Below, piece by piece: positions 32,540-41,160 of a stretch of 64,000 nucleotides of DNA. Under the pieces are notes generated by a model. The model saw nothing but the letters and a program-made list of their open reading frames with translations. It searched no databases and was not told the origin of the DNA. Origin of the DNA: Bacilli bacterium (GTDB lineage Bacteria > Bacillota_I > Bacilli_A > RF39 > UBA660). How positions within the stretch are numbered: the first letter of the stretch is position 1; each line of letters begins with the position of its first letter. The stretch is from the NCBI GenBank assembly GCA_900768345.1, contig CAAGCO010000007.1:1-64000 (forward strand), given 5' to 3'. The translations under genes and the position numbers were made by a program.

Positions 32540-33229
32540 ATGGATAATATTGTTAAAGTAACTGCTGAAAAAGTTTATAGACGAAAATTATTTACTAGAA
32601 TTGTAAAAATGGCTTTATTAGTTTTATTACTATTTTTCTCAATATTATATTTAATATTATATGTTGTGAATAGCAATGGTTATTTTACAATTAAACTAGA
32701 TAAAAATTTAAAGTCTGAAAGACATATACTTTTATCTTCTGATTCAGAGTTTTCTGCGGAGACTGTTGAAATTAAAGTAAAAGGTTTAGAGTATATGGAT
32801 AACATTACTGAAGGGTGGATTCCTTTTGATAGTTTAATATCAAAAGAAGGTGATCATAGTGAAGATAACTATATCGCATATACGTTCTTTGTAAAAAATG
32901 ATGGAAAAGAGAATGTTAGTTATAAATCTAAGATTGTTATAGAATCTGTTATAAAGAATGTTGATGAGGCTGTTAGGGTTGCTCTTTATACTAATGGCGA
33001 AAAAAAGGTTTATGCTAAAAAAGCTAAAGATGGCAAAGCTGAACCAAATACAATATCGTTTTTATCAAATCATTTAATAATGCAACAAGATAGAAATAAC
33101 ATTAAACCTGGTGAAATAGACAGGTACACTGTAATTGTTTGGCTTGAAGGTAAAGACCCTGAATGTATCGATGATATCATTGGAGGGGAAATGAAAATGT
33201 CTATGATAATTACTGAGAAAACTGATTAA
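32540..33229 (+). CDS. TM-anchored TasA/camelysin-like protein without a clear SipW site
   Basis: The protein has 229 residues with an N-terminal TM (about 22-47). Its extracellular domain shares the layout of the locus B proteins: GWIPFDSL, then AYTFFVKNDGKENVSY and, near the end, RYTVIVWLEGKDPECID. That last motif is almost repeated (VRIYGWVEGQDYDCE, VRVWVEGNDRD, LKIWLEGGDIDC) in the proteins at 33245, 37799 and 38968. The AxA-W/Y-F cleavage context is missing, since the TM runs into NSNGYFTIKL, so it may stay anchored as a base or adaptor subunit. Confidence 0.7.
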   Translation: MDNIVKVTAEKVYRRKLFTRIVKMALLVLLLFFSILYLILYVVNSNGYFTIKLDKNLKSERHILLSSDSEFSAETVEIKVKGLEYMDNITEGWIPFDSLISKEGDHSEDNYIAYTFFVKNDGKENVSYKSKIVIESVIKNVDEAVRVALYTNGEKKVYAKKAKDGKAEPNTISFLSNHLIMQQDRNNIKPGEIDRYTVIVWLEGKDPECIDDIIGGEMKMSMIITEKTD

Positions 33230-33244
33230 TGAAAGGATTAAATT

Positions 33245-34369
33245 ATGGAAAATGAAAACAATGTAAAAAACAATGTTCAAACAACACCTGTTGATCAAGC
33301 AGTTGTTAATAATGCTCCTGCTCAACCACAAGCAACTAATGTTGTTGAAAACAATGTTGTAAAAGAAAATCATGAAGAATCAAATAATAATAGTAAAAAG
33401 ATTCTTACTGCATTCCTTATGTTGATAGTTACTGCTATTTCTTTAACTACTGCATCTTATGCATGGTTCACTGAAAATACAACTGTTACTGTTGATAGCA
33501 TTGATGTAAATGTTAGTGCTGCTAATGGTATCCAAGTTTCTGTAGATGCTGTTAACTGGAAAGCAAATATTTCAACTAATGATATTACTGCCAATGCTTA
33601 TGCTGGTAATACAAACCAATTACCAAATCAAATTGTTCCTGTATCTACTATAGGTGATGTAGATGCTACTACAGGATTTATGAAAATGTATAAAGGTAGT
33701 ATTGAAGCTGATGCTACTACTGCTCATGGTTATAGATTAGTTGCAGAACAATCTATTGAAAAAGCAGGTACTACAGGTGACTTTATTGCATTTGATTTAT
33801 TCTTATTAACTACACAAGCTACTACAGTATATTTAACAACTTCATCAGATGTTGTAGCTACTGCTGCTGATACTGGACTTAAGAATGCCGCTAGAGTTGC
33901 ATTCCTTTATGAAGGTAGTGCTGCTACAGGTGCTAGTGCAGATGCTATTGCATTAAAAGGTGCTGCTAGTCATAGTGCTGGTGGTGCTACTAATATGTTC
34001 TGGGAACCAAACTCAAATATACACACAGCTGCTGGTGTAGCACAAGCAAACAACTATGGTGAAACTACATATGATGCGACTACAGTTGTACCTAATTACT
34101 ATGGTATTAAAGCTGCTATTGCTGCAAATCCTGCAGTAGACTATCAATCAAAAGTTACTACATATTTTGATCAAGTAACTCCTGATATTCAAACTCCAAA
34201 TGGAAATACTGCTAATGGAGAATATAAAACATTATTTAACTTAGCTGCTGGTATTAATAAGGTTAGAATATATGGATGGGTTGAAGGACAAGATTATGAC
34301 TGTGAAAATAATGCTTCTGGTTCTAATATTACTTTCAACATTCAAATATCTAAAAATGCTGGTGCATAG
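33245..34369 (+). CDS. TasA-like secreted protein, probable major subunit of locus B
   Basis: The protein has 374 residues with an Asn/Gln/Val-rich cytosolic leader (1-50), then a hydrophobic segment (about 52-70) ending TASYAWFTENT, a textbook SipW/TasA processing context. The mature part is Ala/Thr/Ser-rich (ATTSAGG-type composition), low in charge and beta-rich, and ends with VRIYGWVEGQDYDCE. The composition shift against neighbours and the strong RBS (AAAGGA) suggest an abundant fibre subunit. A matching SipW-type peptidase begins 18 bp downstream. Whether it polymerises is inference from TasA biology. Confidence 0.78.
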   Translation: MENENNVKNNVQTTPVDQAVVNNAPAQPQATNVVENNVVKENHEESNNNSKKILTAFLMLIVTAISLTTASYAWFTENTTVTVDSIDVNVSAANGIQVSVDAVNWKANISTNDITANAYAGNTNQLPNQIVPVSTIGDVDATTGFMKMYKGSIEADATTAHGYRLVAEQSIEKAGTTGDFIAFDLFLLTTQATTVYLTTSSDVVATAADTGLKNAARVAFLYEGSAATGASADAIALKGAASHSAGGATNMFWEPNSNIHTAAGVAQANNYGETTYDATTVVPNYYGIKAAIAANPAVDYQSKVTTYFDQVTPDIQTPNGNTANGEYKTLFNLAAGINKVRIYGWVEGQDYDCENNASGSNITFNIQISKNAGA

Positions 34370-34387
34370 TAATTTTGGAGGCGTAAT

Positions 34388-34942
34388 ATGAAAGGAAAAA
34401 AGATTTTAAAAGTTATTTTAGATATAATAATTTGGGTTGTTATTATTTTAGCAGCTAGTGTAACTTTGATTACATTAACTTCTCGTGAAAAAGGAGTTTC
34501 TAAAATATTTGGATACATCCCCCTAAATATTCAAACAGGATCAATGGAACCTGTTATTAAGACTGGTGACTTAATTGTTACTAAGAGTTATGATGGAAAA
34601 ACTATATTAAAAGAAGGCGATGTCATTGCATTCTTCGCTATGGAAGAAAATACAAAAATTATTAAGACACACCGTATTAAATCAGTACTTACTGTTAATG
34701 GTATGACATCTTATGTTACTCAAGGTGATGCTAATACTGGAGAAGATCCACAACAAGTTGCTCCTGGAGATATTATCTCTGTATGGAATGGAACAAGATT
34801 ACCGGTTTTAGGTTCAGTCCTAACATTCTTAAAAGCTAAAGTTGGATTCTTTGTATGTATCATTTTACCTTTAGCAGCATTCTTTATATATCAATTATAT
34901 AAATTTATAATGTTGTTACTAGATTATAAGAAAGTTAAATGA
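34388..34942 (+). CDS. SipW-type signal peptidase I (second copy)
   Basis: The protein has 184 residues: N-terminal TM (about 7-30), catalytic domain with Ser52 in TGSMEP and His95 in KTHRI, QGDAN supplying the Asp, and a C-terminal TM (about 150-175). The Ser-His dyad, not Ser-Lys, places it in the SipW/ER class. It lies directly after the TasA-like gene it presumably processes, with GGAGG as RBS. A strong terminator follows. It is distinct in sequence from the copies at 21411 and 40609. Confidence 0.88.
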   Translation: MKGKKILKVILDIIIWVVIILAASVTLITLTSREKGVSKIFGYIPLNIQTGSMEPVIKTGDLIVTKSYDGKTILKEGDVIAFFAMEENTKIIKTHRIKSVLTVNGMTSYVTQGDANTGEDPQQVAPGDIISVWNGTRLPVLGSVLTFLKAKVGFFVCIILPLAAFFIYQLYKFIMLLLDYKKVK

Positions 34943-34961
34943 TTTGTTTAATATAAAAATT

Positions 34962-34987
34962 GCTATTCATTGAATAGCTTTTTTATT
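34962..34987 (+). terminator. terminator of locus B, first unit
   Basis: Stem GCTATTC / GAATAGC with a 3-nt loop, then a T-run. It separates the first unit (31413-34942) from the AAA+ unit. Confidence 0.82.
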
Positions 34988-35009
34988 TTGATAAAAGTAG
35001 TATATTTCC

Positions 35010-35039
35010 TTGTAATTTAGTCCTAAAATATGATAAAAT
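35010..35039 (+). promoter_or_regulatory. promoter of locus B, second unit (AAA+ operon)
   Basis: TTGTAA (35010-35015), 18-bp spacer, TAAAAT (35034-35039). The following seven genes (35077-48501) show gaps of 13 bp or less, or overlap, and no internal terminator. Confidence 0.5.
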
Positions 35040-35076
35040 TAGACTGAGTATAGAATTAAGAATAGAGGTGGAAGAA

Positions 35077-36669
35077 TTGTCAACATATATTAGATTTTTA
35101 TATGATTTATTTGAACAATTCTTTTCTGGAATAATAAATATTTTTATGGGATTTTTTAAAGGCATTATTAAGATGTTTAACTTTAATGCATATTTAAAAA
35201 TATTAAAAGAATATTCTGGAGAATTTTCAGTTGGTCAATGGATATTAGTAGGTTTAGCAGTATTGCTTATACTTGCATTCTTACTTGGAATTATATATTT
35301 GGTATTTTTGTTAATTAGAAAAATATTTAAGTTTAAGAAAACTTTAGTTGAGCAAGAAAGTTTATTAGAAGAAGTTGCTAAACTTGATAGAGATGTTATA
35401 AGACTTAATCAAGAAAAAGAAGAGTTATATGCTTTGAAAGTTTCACAAATTGGTCTTAAACCTCAAGAGAGTGCTTTGAATGTAGATTTACCTGGTGATG
35501 TTAAGAGTACTAGTGGAAGTACTACTACTGAAGGTGAAACTGGTGAGGGTGAAGAAGCTCCAGCTGAAGCTATGCCTGAAGCGGCTAATGGAAGTCGTTT
35601 CTTCAAGTTAACTCAAATCGATGAAGAGTATGCAAATAAAGAACCTGAAAACTTTGGTAATACATTCACACTTGAAGAATTATGTGATACTTTTAGAAAC
35701 TTTGCTGCTAGTCGTATGAAATTATATTATAAAGTTAAAATTATTCGTTTATTTGTAGCAGCTCTTGGAGCAACAAGACTTGTAATTTTACAAGGTATCT
35801 CTGGTACTGGTAAAACATCACTTCCATATGCTTGGGGAAAATTTATTAGTAGAGATGCAACTATTGCTTCAGTTCAGCCATCATGGAGAGATAGAACAGA
35901 GCTATTTGGTTACTTCAATGAGTTTACTAAAAAGTTTAATGAAACAGAAGTGTTAAAAGCTATGTACGAAGCAAGTTATAATGATGAAATGTATTTAACA
36001 ATACTAGATGAAATGAATATAGCTCGTGTTGAATACTATTTCGCAGAAATGCTATCTATATTAGAAATGCCTTCTCGTGATGAATGGGTAATAGATTTGG
36101 TACCAAATGTATGGCCAAACGATCCTAAACATTTACCTGATGGTAAACTTAAGATACCAGATAACATGTGGTACATTGGTACAATCAATAATGATGATTC
36201 AACATTTATGGTAACAGATAAGGTATACGACCGTGCTATGCCAATAGATATTAATGATAAAGGTCAAGTATTTGATGCTCCTGATACAGATGGAATTAGA
36301 ATTAATAGTAGTTATTTAGAAAGCTTATTTAATAAAGCTAAACAAGAACATGCAGTTAGTCAAGATACACTTAATAAGTTAGAAGATATGGACAATTATG
36401 TTATTGAACATTTCAGACTAGCCTTTGGAAACCGTATCGTAAAACATATTAAAGAATTCATTCCAGTATATGTAGCATGCGGTGGAACTGAAATTGATGG
36501 ATTTGATTATATACTTTGTAAGAAAGTACTTAGAAAGTTTGAACAATTAAACTTATCATTCATCCGTGATGAAATAGATGGATATGTTAAATACCTAGAT
36601 AAAACATTTGGAAAAGAAAATATGAGCGAATGTAAAGAATATTTAGCTAGACTTAAGAAAGCAATGTAG
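35077..36669 (+). CDS. membrane-anchored McrB-like AAA+ ATPase
   Basis: The protein has 530 residues with hydrophobic/amphipathic N-terminal segments (about 5-30 and a clear TM at about 56-82), a coiled coil (about 90-125), an Asp/Glu/Ala/Pro-rich linker, and then an AAA+ module. Walker A is GISGTGKTS (240-248) and Walker B is ILDEMN (309-314), followed by IARVEYYFAEML. The sensor region GTINNDD is at about 368-374. The DEMN-x-ARVEYYF form is that of the McrB/dynein-like AAA+ group. GTG 35068 would be its own Shine-Dalgarno (GAGGTG 35065-35070), so TTG 35077 (MSTYIRF) is preferred. McrB proteins are normally soluble restriction motors. The membrane anchor and operon with TasA-like and SipW genes point to an envelope role. 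Confidence 0.82.
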   Translation: MSTYIRFLYDLFEQFFSGIINIFMGFFKGIIKMFNFNAYLKILKEYSGEFSVGQWILVGLAVLLILAFLLGIIYLVFLLIRKIFKFKKTLVEQESLLEEVAKLDRDVIRLNQEKEELYALKVSQIGLKPQESALNVDLPGDVKSTSGSTTTEGETGEGEEAPAEAMPEAANGSRFFKLTQIDEEYANKEPENFGNTFTLEELCDTFRNFAASRMKLYYKVKIIRLFVAALGATRLVILQGISGTGKTSLPYAWGKFISRDATIASVQPSWRDRTELFGYFNEFTKKFNETEVLKAMYEASYNDEMYLTILDEMNIARVEYYFAEMLSILEMPSRDEWVIDLVPNVWPNDPKHLPDGKLKIPDNMWYIGTINNDDSTFMVTDKVYDRAMPIDINDKGQVFDAPDTDGIRINSSYLESLFNKAKQEHAVSQDTLNKLEDMDNYVIEHFRLAFGNRIVKHIKEFIPVYVACGGTEIDGFDYILCKKVLRKFEQLNLSFIRDEIDGYVKYLDKTFGKENMSECKEYLARLKKAM

Positions 36670-36682
36670 AAAGGAATAAAAG

Positions 36683-37795
36683 ATGAATAAAAACGAATTA
36701 TTAAATTTATTAGATGATACAGATAATTTAGCTATGCAACAATTTGTTGGTTCTAATGAATCTAAAGTTGTAGTTAATTCATCTTTTCAAAGTGTAGAGT
36801 ATGATTACTCATGGATAGATAAAATAGAAGAAACTCTTATTTATCTTGATAATATCATTAGAAATCCCAAAAGATTCATAATGCAAGAAGAAGAAATAGT
36901 TCCAGTAGAAAAAGCTAAAAAAATAAGTCAAGAAACTATAAAACATTTAGCTCAACATACTGATTTAATACAAGATGTTAGTGAAGATGGAACAATTACT
37001 CCTAGTAAAGTACTTAACGTTAATAAAGAAGAAAGCTTTGATATTTATGAAAATAGATTTGTAATATCATTATTAAATAACCTTAATTATTTCTTTAAAC
37101 TTAGAAAAGAAGCTACTGCGAGTGGCAGTTATGCTAAGAAAAAGAGAATAATGACCTATAATGGTAAAACTAAGTTAGGAAAAGATGAAGTGAATATAAC
37201 TTTAAATATGGAAACAAATTCATTTGAAGATTTAAGTGGTACTTCATCAAGCGGGGAAAGTGTTGAACAGAGACTTGCTAAGATTGAATTAGTAGTAGCT
37301 GACTTCTTAAAAACACCTTTTGTTAAAGAATTATCTTGTGCTGCTCCTGTAAAGAGTCCGATTAGAAAAACAAATACTATTCTTAAAAATCCAAACTTTC
37401 AAAAAGCATTAGAATTATGGGAATTTATAGAGCAATATGATGTTAAAGATAAGAAGGAAGTTAATGATTCTCATGAAAAAGTAGATGATGAAAAAACTAA
37501 AAATAGAATGGACATGGCATTCTTCTTAGATTATGTAATACTTAATGAGAGCGATTCTAATAAAACATTTAAAGAAGATAAAATTAATAGATATGCTCTT
37601 CGTAAGTTGATTAATGACTTTATGATTAACAATAGAAAATATTCTGAAAAGGAATTTAAAAAGATTCTTACTGAAGAGTTTAAATTAGCTCATGAAAAAG
37701 AGTTAAAAACAGATAAAGAAATTATTAAGAAGTTTAAAGGACTTCTTAAAGGATATAGAAAGAATAAACAAGATGCATTTGCATATTTGAGGTAG
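36683..37795 (+). CDS. DUF2357/McrC-like partner protein lacking a nuclease domain
   Basis: This 370-residue soluble, helical, charged protein follows the AAA+ gene by 13 bp. The segment ESFDIYENRFVISLLNNL (about 115-133) and the later NPNFQKALELWEFI (about 235-250) match the pattern I know from DUF2357 proteins, which pair with McrB-type ATPases. Those usually end in a PD-(D/E)xK nuclease. Here the remaining 120 residues are Lys/Glu-rich helices with no D-x(n)-ExK motif I can find. It is therefore probably an adaptor that couples the ATPase to something other than DNA cleavage. The next TasA-like gene starts 3 bp after its stop. Confidence 0.6.
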   Translation: MNKNELLNLLDDTDNLAMQQFVGSNESKVVVNSSFQSVEYDYSWIDKIEETLIYLDNIIRNPKRFIMQEEEIVPVEKAKKISQETIKHLAQHTDLIQDVSEDGTITPSKVLNVNKEESFDIYENRFVISLLNNLNYFFKLRKEATASGSYAKKKRIMTYNGKTKLGKDEVNITLNMETNSFEDLSGTSSSGESVEQRLAKIELVVADFLKTPFVKELSCAAPVKSPIRKTNTILKNPNFQKALELWEFIEQYDVKDKKEVNDSHEKVDDEKTKNRMDMAFFLDYVILNESDSNKTFKEDKINRYALRKLINDFMINNRKYSEKEFKKILTEEFKLAHEKELKTDKEIIKKFKGLLKGYRKNKQDAFAYLR

Positions 37796-37798
37796 TAT

Positions 37799-38968
37799 AT
37801 GAATAAGGAAGCAAGCAAAAATATTTATGTTACAATGTTTAAACTTATAGCTATAATTGTATCTATATTTGTTTTTTCTTATGCTTGGTTTGTTCATGAA
37901 AGTGATAATAATGTAGAAGGAGTTAATATTGGTACTGCTAAAACAAATAATATTATGATTTCTGAAGATGGAAATCAAGGTTGGGGAGACTCATTTAATA
38001 TTGATGTTGGTGAGGGATTTAGATTTAATAATGAAGTAACTAGTGATGGTATTAATTTCTATAAAGCTAATTTAAAAGATGAATATGGAACTCCTTTAAG
38101 TTTTACTAACGCTACTCTTAATGAAGATTATTTAGAGTTTGATGTTTGGTTTAAAAATGATTCTTCTGTTAAATTATTTTTAGAAGAAGATTCTAGTGTT
38201 ACTCCAGAGTGTGGTACTAAAAAAGAAGACTTGGTATTAACTCCAGGTAGTGATAAAAAGATAGATGATATTGTTAGAGCTAGTGCTTATGGAGATTTTA
38301 GTAGAGATTTAATAGCTGGAGCTGTTAGAGTAGCATTTATAAGATATAATTTTAATGAGGAAACTAATAGCTTTGAACTTGAAGATAAACCAGTTCTGAT
38401 TTGGGCTCCAAATAAAACATATGAAATAACTGAAAATGATGGATGGTTTACTGCTAATGTTGAATCAACTAATACTCAAAGTTATAAATATATTAAAGTT
38501 AAAAATTCAAGTACTTTTCGTGAAGAAGATTTAGATAATTTAAAAGATGATATAAGTGCTTCATATGATACCAAAATGGCTAATGGAGACCCAGTACTTG
38601 TATCTATAGATACAGAAGATGGGCTAGAGAAAAAAGCTGGACTTAAAGTTAGAGTATGGGTAGAAGGAAATGATAGAGATGCTGTTTCTGCTTTAAAAGG
38701 TGGAATATTTAAAATAAATTTATCTTTTGTAGGTATTACTAAAGAGGAAAACACCAATGTTCCAAATGTTAAAGCTGATGATGTTAGTAAAACTATAGAT
38801 GGTATAAACGAACACATGGAGTATTCAACTGATAATGGTCTTACATACACTGAATATAAAAATATTGTAACATTTGATAAGAATGCTACTGTATATGTTA
38901 GATATAAAGAAACAGATGAGTTATTAGCATCTAAATCAGTTATCGTTAAGTTTGGGGGTGAAAATTAA
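37799..38968 (+). CDS. TasA-like secreted protein (locus B)
   Basis: The protein has 389 residues with a hydrophobic segment (about 8-26) ending SYAWFVHES, a SipW-type site. The extracellular part has two domains. The TasA-like one (about 30-300) includes DYLEFDVWFKNDSS and the shared VRVWVEGNDRDA. The C-terminal one (about 310-389) is a small beta domain beginning VPNVKADDVSKTIDGI, similar to the end of the protein at 38968. It overlaps the next gene by one base (TAATG) and follows DUF2357 by 3 bp with GAGGT as RBS. Confidence 0.75.
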   Translation: MNKEASKNIYVTMFKLIAIIVSIFVFSYAWFVHESDNNVEGVNIGTAKTNNIMISEDGNQGWGDSFNIDVGEGFRFNNEVTSDGINFYKANLKDEYGTPLSFTNATLNEDYLEFDVWFKNDSSVKLFLEEDSSVTPECGTKKEDLVLTPGSDKKIDDIVRASAYGDFSRDLIAGAVRVAFIRYNFNEETNSFELEDKPVLIWAPNKTYEITENDGWFTANVESTNTQSYKYIKVKNSSTFREEDLDNLKDDISASYDTKMANGDPVLVSIDTEDGLEKKAGLKVRVWVEGNDRDAVSALKGGIFKINLSFVGITKEENTNVPNVKADDVSKTIDGINEHMEYSTDNGLTYTEYKNIVTFDKNATVYVRYKETDELLASKSVIVKFGGEN

Positions 38969-40020
38969 TGAACAAAAAAATTGTTGTTAAAATAATATTA
39001 CTTGTTGGATTTACTGTTATATTATTTATGACATCATATGCATGGTTTCAAGATAGATCGAATCCTCAAATAAATTTATCAAATATTCAAGTTAGTGCTG
39101 CTGAAGGTTTGGTTATTAAACTTCAACCAGATTCTGCTGCTAGAAGTGTTGTTAATTTAAATAATATGTTAGATAACTTTGATGAATTTGAGTTAAAGCA
39201 AGTATCTAGTGTGGATGCAGCTAACTTTTATACAATTGATTTTAATGAAGGTTTATCATTAACTGATCCAGAATTTATATTACTTCCTAAATCTGATGGA
39301 AGTGTATCTCAAATGATAGAGAATGGTTACGTTGATTTTAACTTTTATTTACAAACTGAAGATTATCCAAAACATGTATATATACATAGAGATACTAAGG
39401 TTACTGGTCCTGCATGGGATGCTCTTAGAATAGCAATTACTTATCCAACTTCAAGTAGTTCAACTGCGACAGTGATATTTGGTAAAACACCTGAAAATGG
39501 TATAACTGATCCGTATACAACTAAGGCTATAATTAAAACTGGAAAATTTACTTTTGGTAATGTACCTAGTGAATATTCTACTAACCAATTAGTTCGTAAT
39601 TTCAGTTTTAAAGATGGTGGAAGAAGTTCTAGTGATAGTGATAATATTGATCTTAATAAAGTGTTGTTTACTATTCCTAAAAACTCTAGAATGCAAGTTA
39701 ATCTTAAGATATGGTTAGAAGGAGGAGATATTGATTGTACTAATGCTCTTGCTTCTACAATAATAAATGTATTATTTAAGTTTGGTAGTGCGAATGAATT
39801 ATTAACGGCCCCTTCATTAACTGGAAATGCTAACTATACAATTACTGGACTTGATACTACAATGGAATGGGCTACTACTAATGATCAAAATACTGTATGG
39901 AATAAAGTAACTGATTCAAATCAACAATTTACAGGATATCAAAGTGTATATGTTAGAATTGCTGAAGTGGTTGGTGTATCTCCAGAAAGTTATGCAACAC
40001 TAGTAACGTTTGGGGGTTAA
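38968..40020 (+). CDS. TasA-like secreted protein (locus B)
   Basis: The protein has 350 residues with a hydrophobic segment (about 5-22) ending TSYAWFQDRS, a SipW-type site. The mature part starts NIQVSAAEGLVIKL, close to NVSAANGIQVSV in the 33245 protein. It has GYVDFNFYLQT, the shared LKIWLEGGDIDC, and a C-terminal small domain (about 275-350) with TITGLDTTMEWATT, matching SKTIDGINEHMEYST at 37799. The three proteins are diverged paralogues. Overlapping start and stop codons on both sides indicate strict co-translation. Confidence 0.75.
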   Translation: MNKKIVVKIILLVGFTVILFMTSYAWFQDRSNPQINLSNIQVSAAEGLVIKLQPDSAARSVVNLNNMLDNFDEFELKQVSSVDAANFYTIDFNEGLSLTDPEFILLPKSDGSVSQMIENGYVDFNFYLQTEDYPKHVYIHRDTKVTGPAWDALRIAITYPTSSSSTATVIFGKTPENGITDPYTTKAIIKTGKFTFGNVPSEYSTNQLVRNFSFKDGGRSSSDSDNIDLNKVLFTIPKNSRMQVNLKIWLEGGDIDCTNALASTIINVLFKFGSANELLTAPSLTGNANYTITGLDTTMEWATTNDQNTVWNKVTDSNQQFTGYQSVYVRIAEVVGVSPESYATLVTFGG

Positions 40021-40021
40021 T

Positions 40022-40597
40022 ATGAAAAAGAATATATCAATAATATTAAATATTCTAATAATTGCTTTATTAATAGGAATAGCCTATGGATGGATGCAAA
40101 CAGAACCATCTTTAGGTGAAAACATTGAATATAATCGTGACTTTTATATAACTGATAGTGATATAGATGTTAAGCTTTATGCTCTTGTTAATAATACTTA
40201 TGTTCTTCAAGGACAACAAAGTGATGATGCACTTATTACTCTTGATGAAATGTATCCAGGAAAAATACAAAGATATAGGTTTGAACTTACTAATAAAAAT
40301 GAAGTAGCTGCAAAAGTTAAGATTGTATTTACTGAAATAACAGGTAATATAAATTTTATGAAGAATTATTTAAAAATAAGTGCTACTAACCCTGAAACAT
40401 TCTCATTTATGCTTAATGATAGACTTGAACATAATGAAGAGGATGATAGATATTTCTTCGATTTTGCTAAAAGTGTTACAATTCCTGCGAACTCAACATT
40501 AAATTATTATTGGAATTTAGAAATAGATATAGATGCTCCGAATGCATTACAAGGAACATCACTAAAAATTAACAAAATAATGTTTATTAAACCATAG
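40022..40597 (+). CDS. small TasA-like protein with weak SipW site
   Basis: The protein has 191 residues with a hydrophobic segment (about 5-19) ending GIAYGWMQTE, a variant of the YAWF context. The extracellular beta domain (about 30-191) has RYRFELTNKNEVAAKVKIVF, a pattern common to camelysin-type domains. The longest frame starts at TTG 40010, but ATG 40022 follows GGGGG with good spacing. It lacks the VWVEGxDxD motif of the larger paralogues. It is followed in 11 bp by the peptidase gene, and may be a minor or tip subunit. Confidence 0.68.
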   Translation: MKKNISIILNILIIALLIGIAYGWMQTEPSLGENIEYNRDFYITDSDIDVKLYALVNNTYVLQGQQSDDALITLDEMYPGKIQRYRFELTNKNEVAAKVKIVFTEITGNINFMKNYLKISATNPETFSFMLNDRLEHNEEDDRYFFDFAKSVTIPANSTLNYYWNLEIDIDAPNALQGTSLKINKIMFIKP

Positions 40598-40608
40598 AAA
40601 GGATACAT

Positions 40609-41151
40609 ATGAAGAAAGTATTACTTAAAATATTAGATGTTATTAAAATAATATTACTTATCTTACTTGTACTATTTGTAATAGCTACTGCTTATCAAAA
40701 AGTAGTGCCAAATAACCCAAGTGTTTTTGGATTTAGAACTTACTCAATAATAACTAATAGTATGTATCCTAAACTAAAAAAAGGTGATGTAATACTTATA
40801 AAAGAACAAAAGATATCTAACTATAAAGTAGGAGATATAGTTACTTTTAGAGGAATGGATGGAGACTTAAAAGGTAAAATAGTTACTCATGAAATAGTTG
40901 GAATTACAAAAGAAAATAATAGAAGAATATTTTATACTAAAGGTATTAAAAATGTGTCAAATGATCCAGCTGTTTATGAAGAGCAAATGCTTGGAAAATA
41001 TATATATAAGTTTTTCTTATTTAGTATTATAGAAAGAATAATGGATACTAAAATAGGATTTGTATTTATAATAATTATACCTTTAGGACTTATATATTTC
41101 TTTGAAATAAAAGATATAATAAAAGATGTTAAAAAAATAAAAAATCAATAA
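40609..41151 (+). CDS. SipW-type signal peptidase I (third copy)
   Basis: The protein has 180 residues: N-terminal TM (about 8-28), Ser51 in TNSMYP, His94 in IVTHEIV, Asp in VSNDPA, and a C-terminal TM (about 145-163). It has the Ser-His class of SipW/ER peptidases. The loop after the His is shorter than in the other two copies, and KGDAN is replaced by KGIKNVSND, so its specificity may differ. It lies between the TasA-like genes and the giant LRR gene, whose precursor also carries a YSWF site. Confidence 0.85.
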   Translation: MKKVLLKILDVIKIILLILLVLFVIATAYQKVVPNNPSVFGFRTYSIITNSMYPKLKKGDVILIKEQKISNYKVGDIVTFRGMDGDLKGKIVTHEIVGITKENNRRIFYTKGIKNVSNDPAVYEEQMLGKYIYKFFLFSIIERIMDTKIGFVFIIIIPLGLIYFFEIKDIIKDVKKIKNQ

Positions 41152-41160
41152 GGAGTAGAT

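Noticed and set aside
35077..37795. Ordinary type IV restriction system (McrBC) or defence island
   Set aside because: The ATPase has a TM anchor, I see no nuclease motif in the partner, and the genes on both sides are surface proteins with no other defence genes. Kept as an alternative only.
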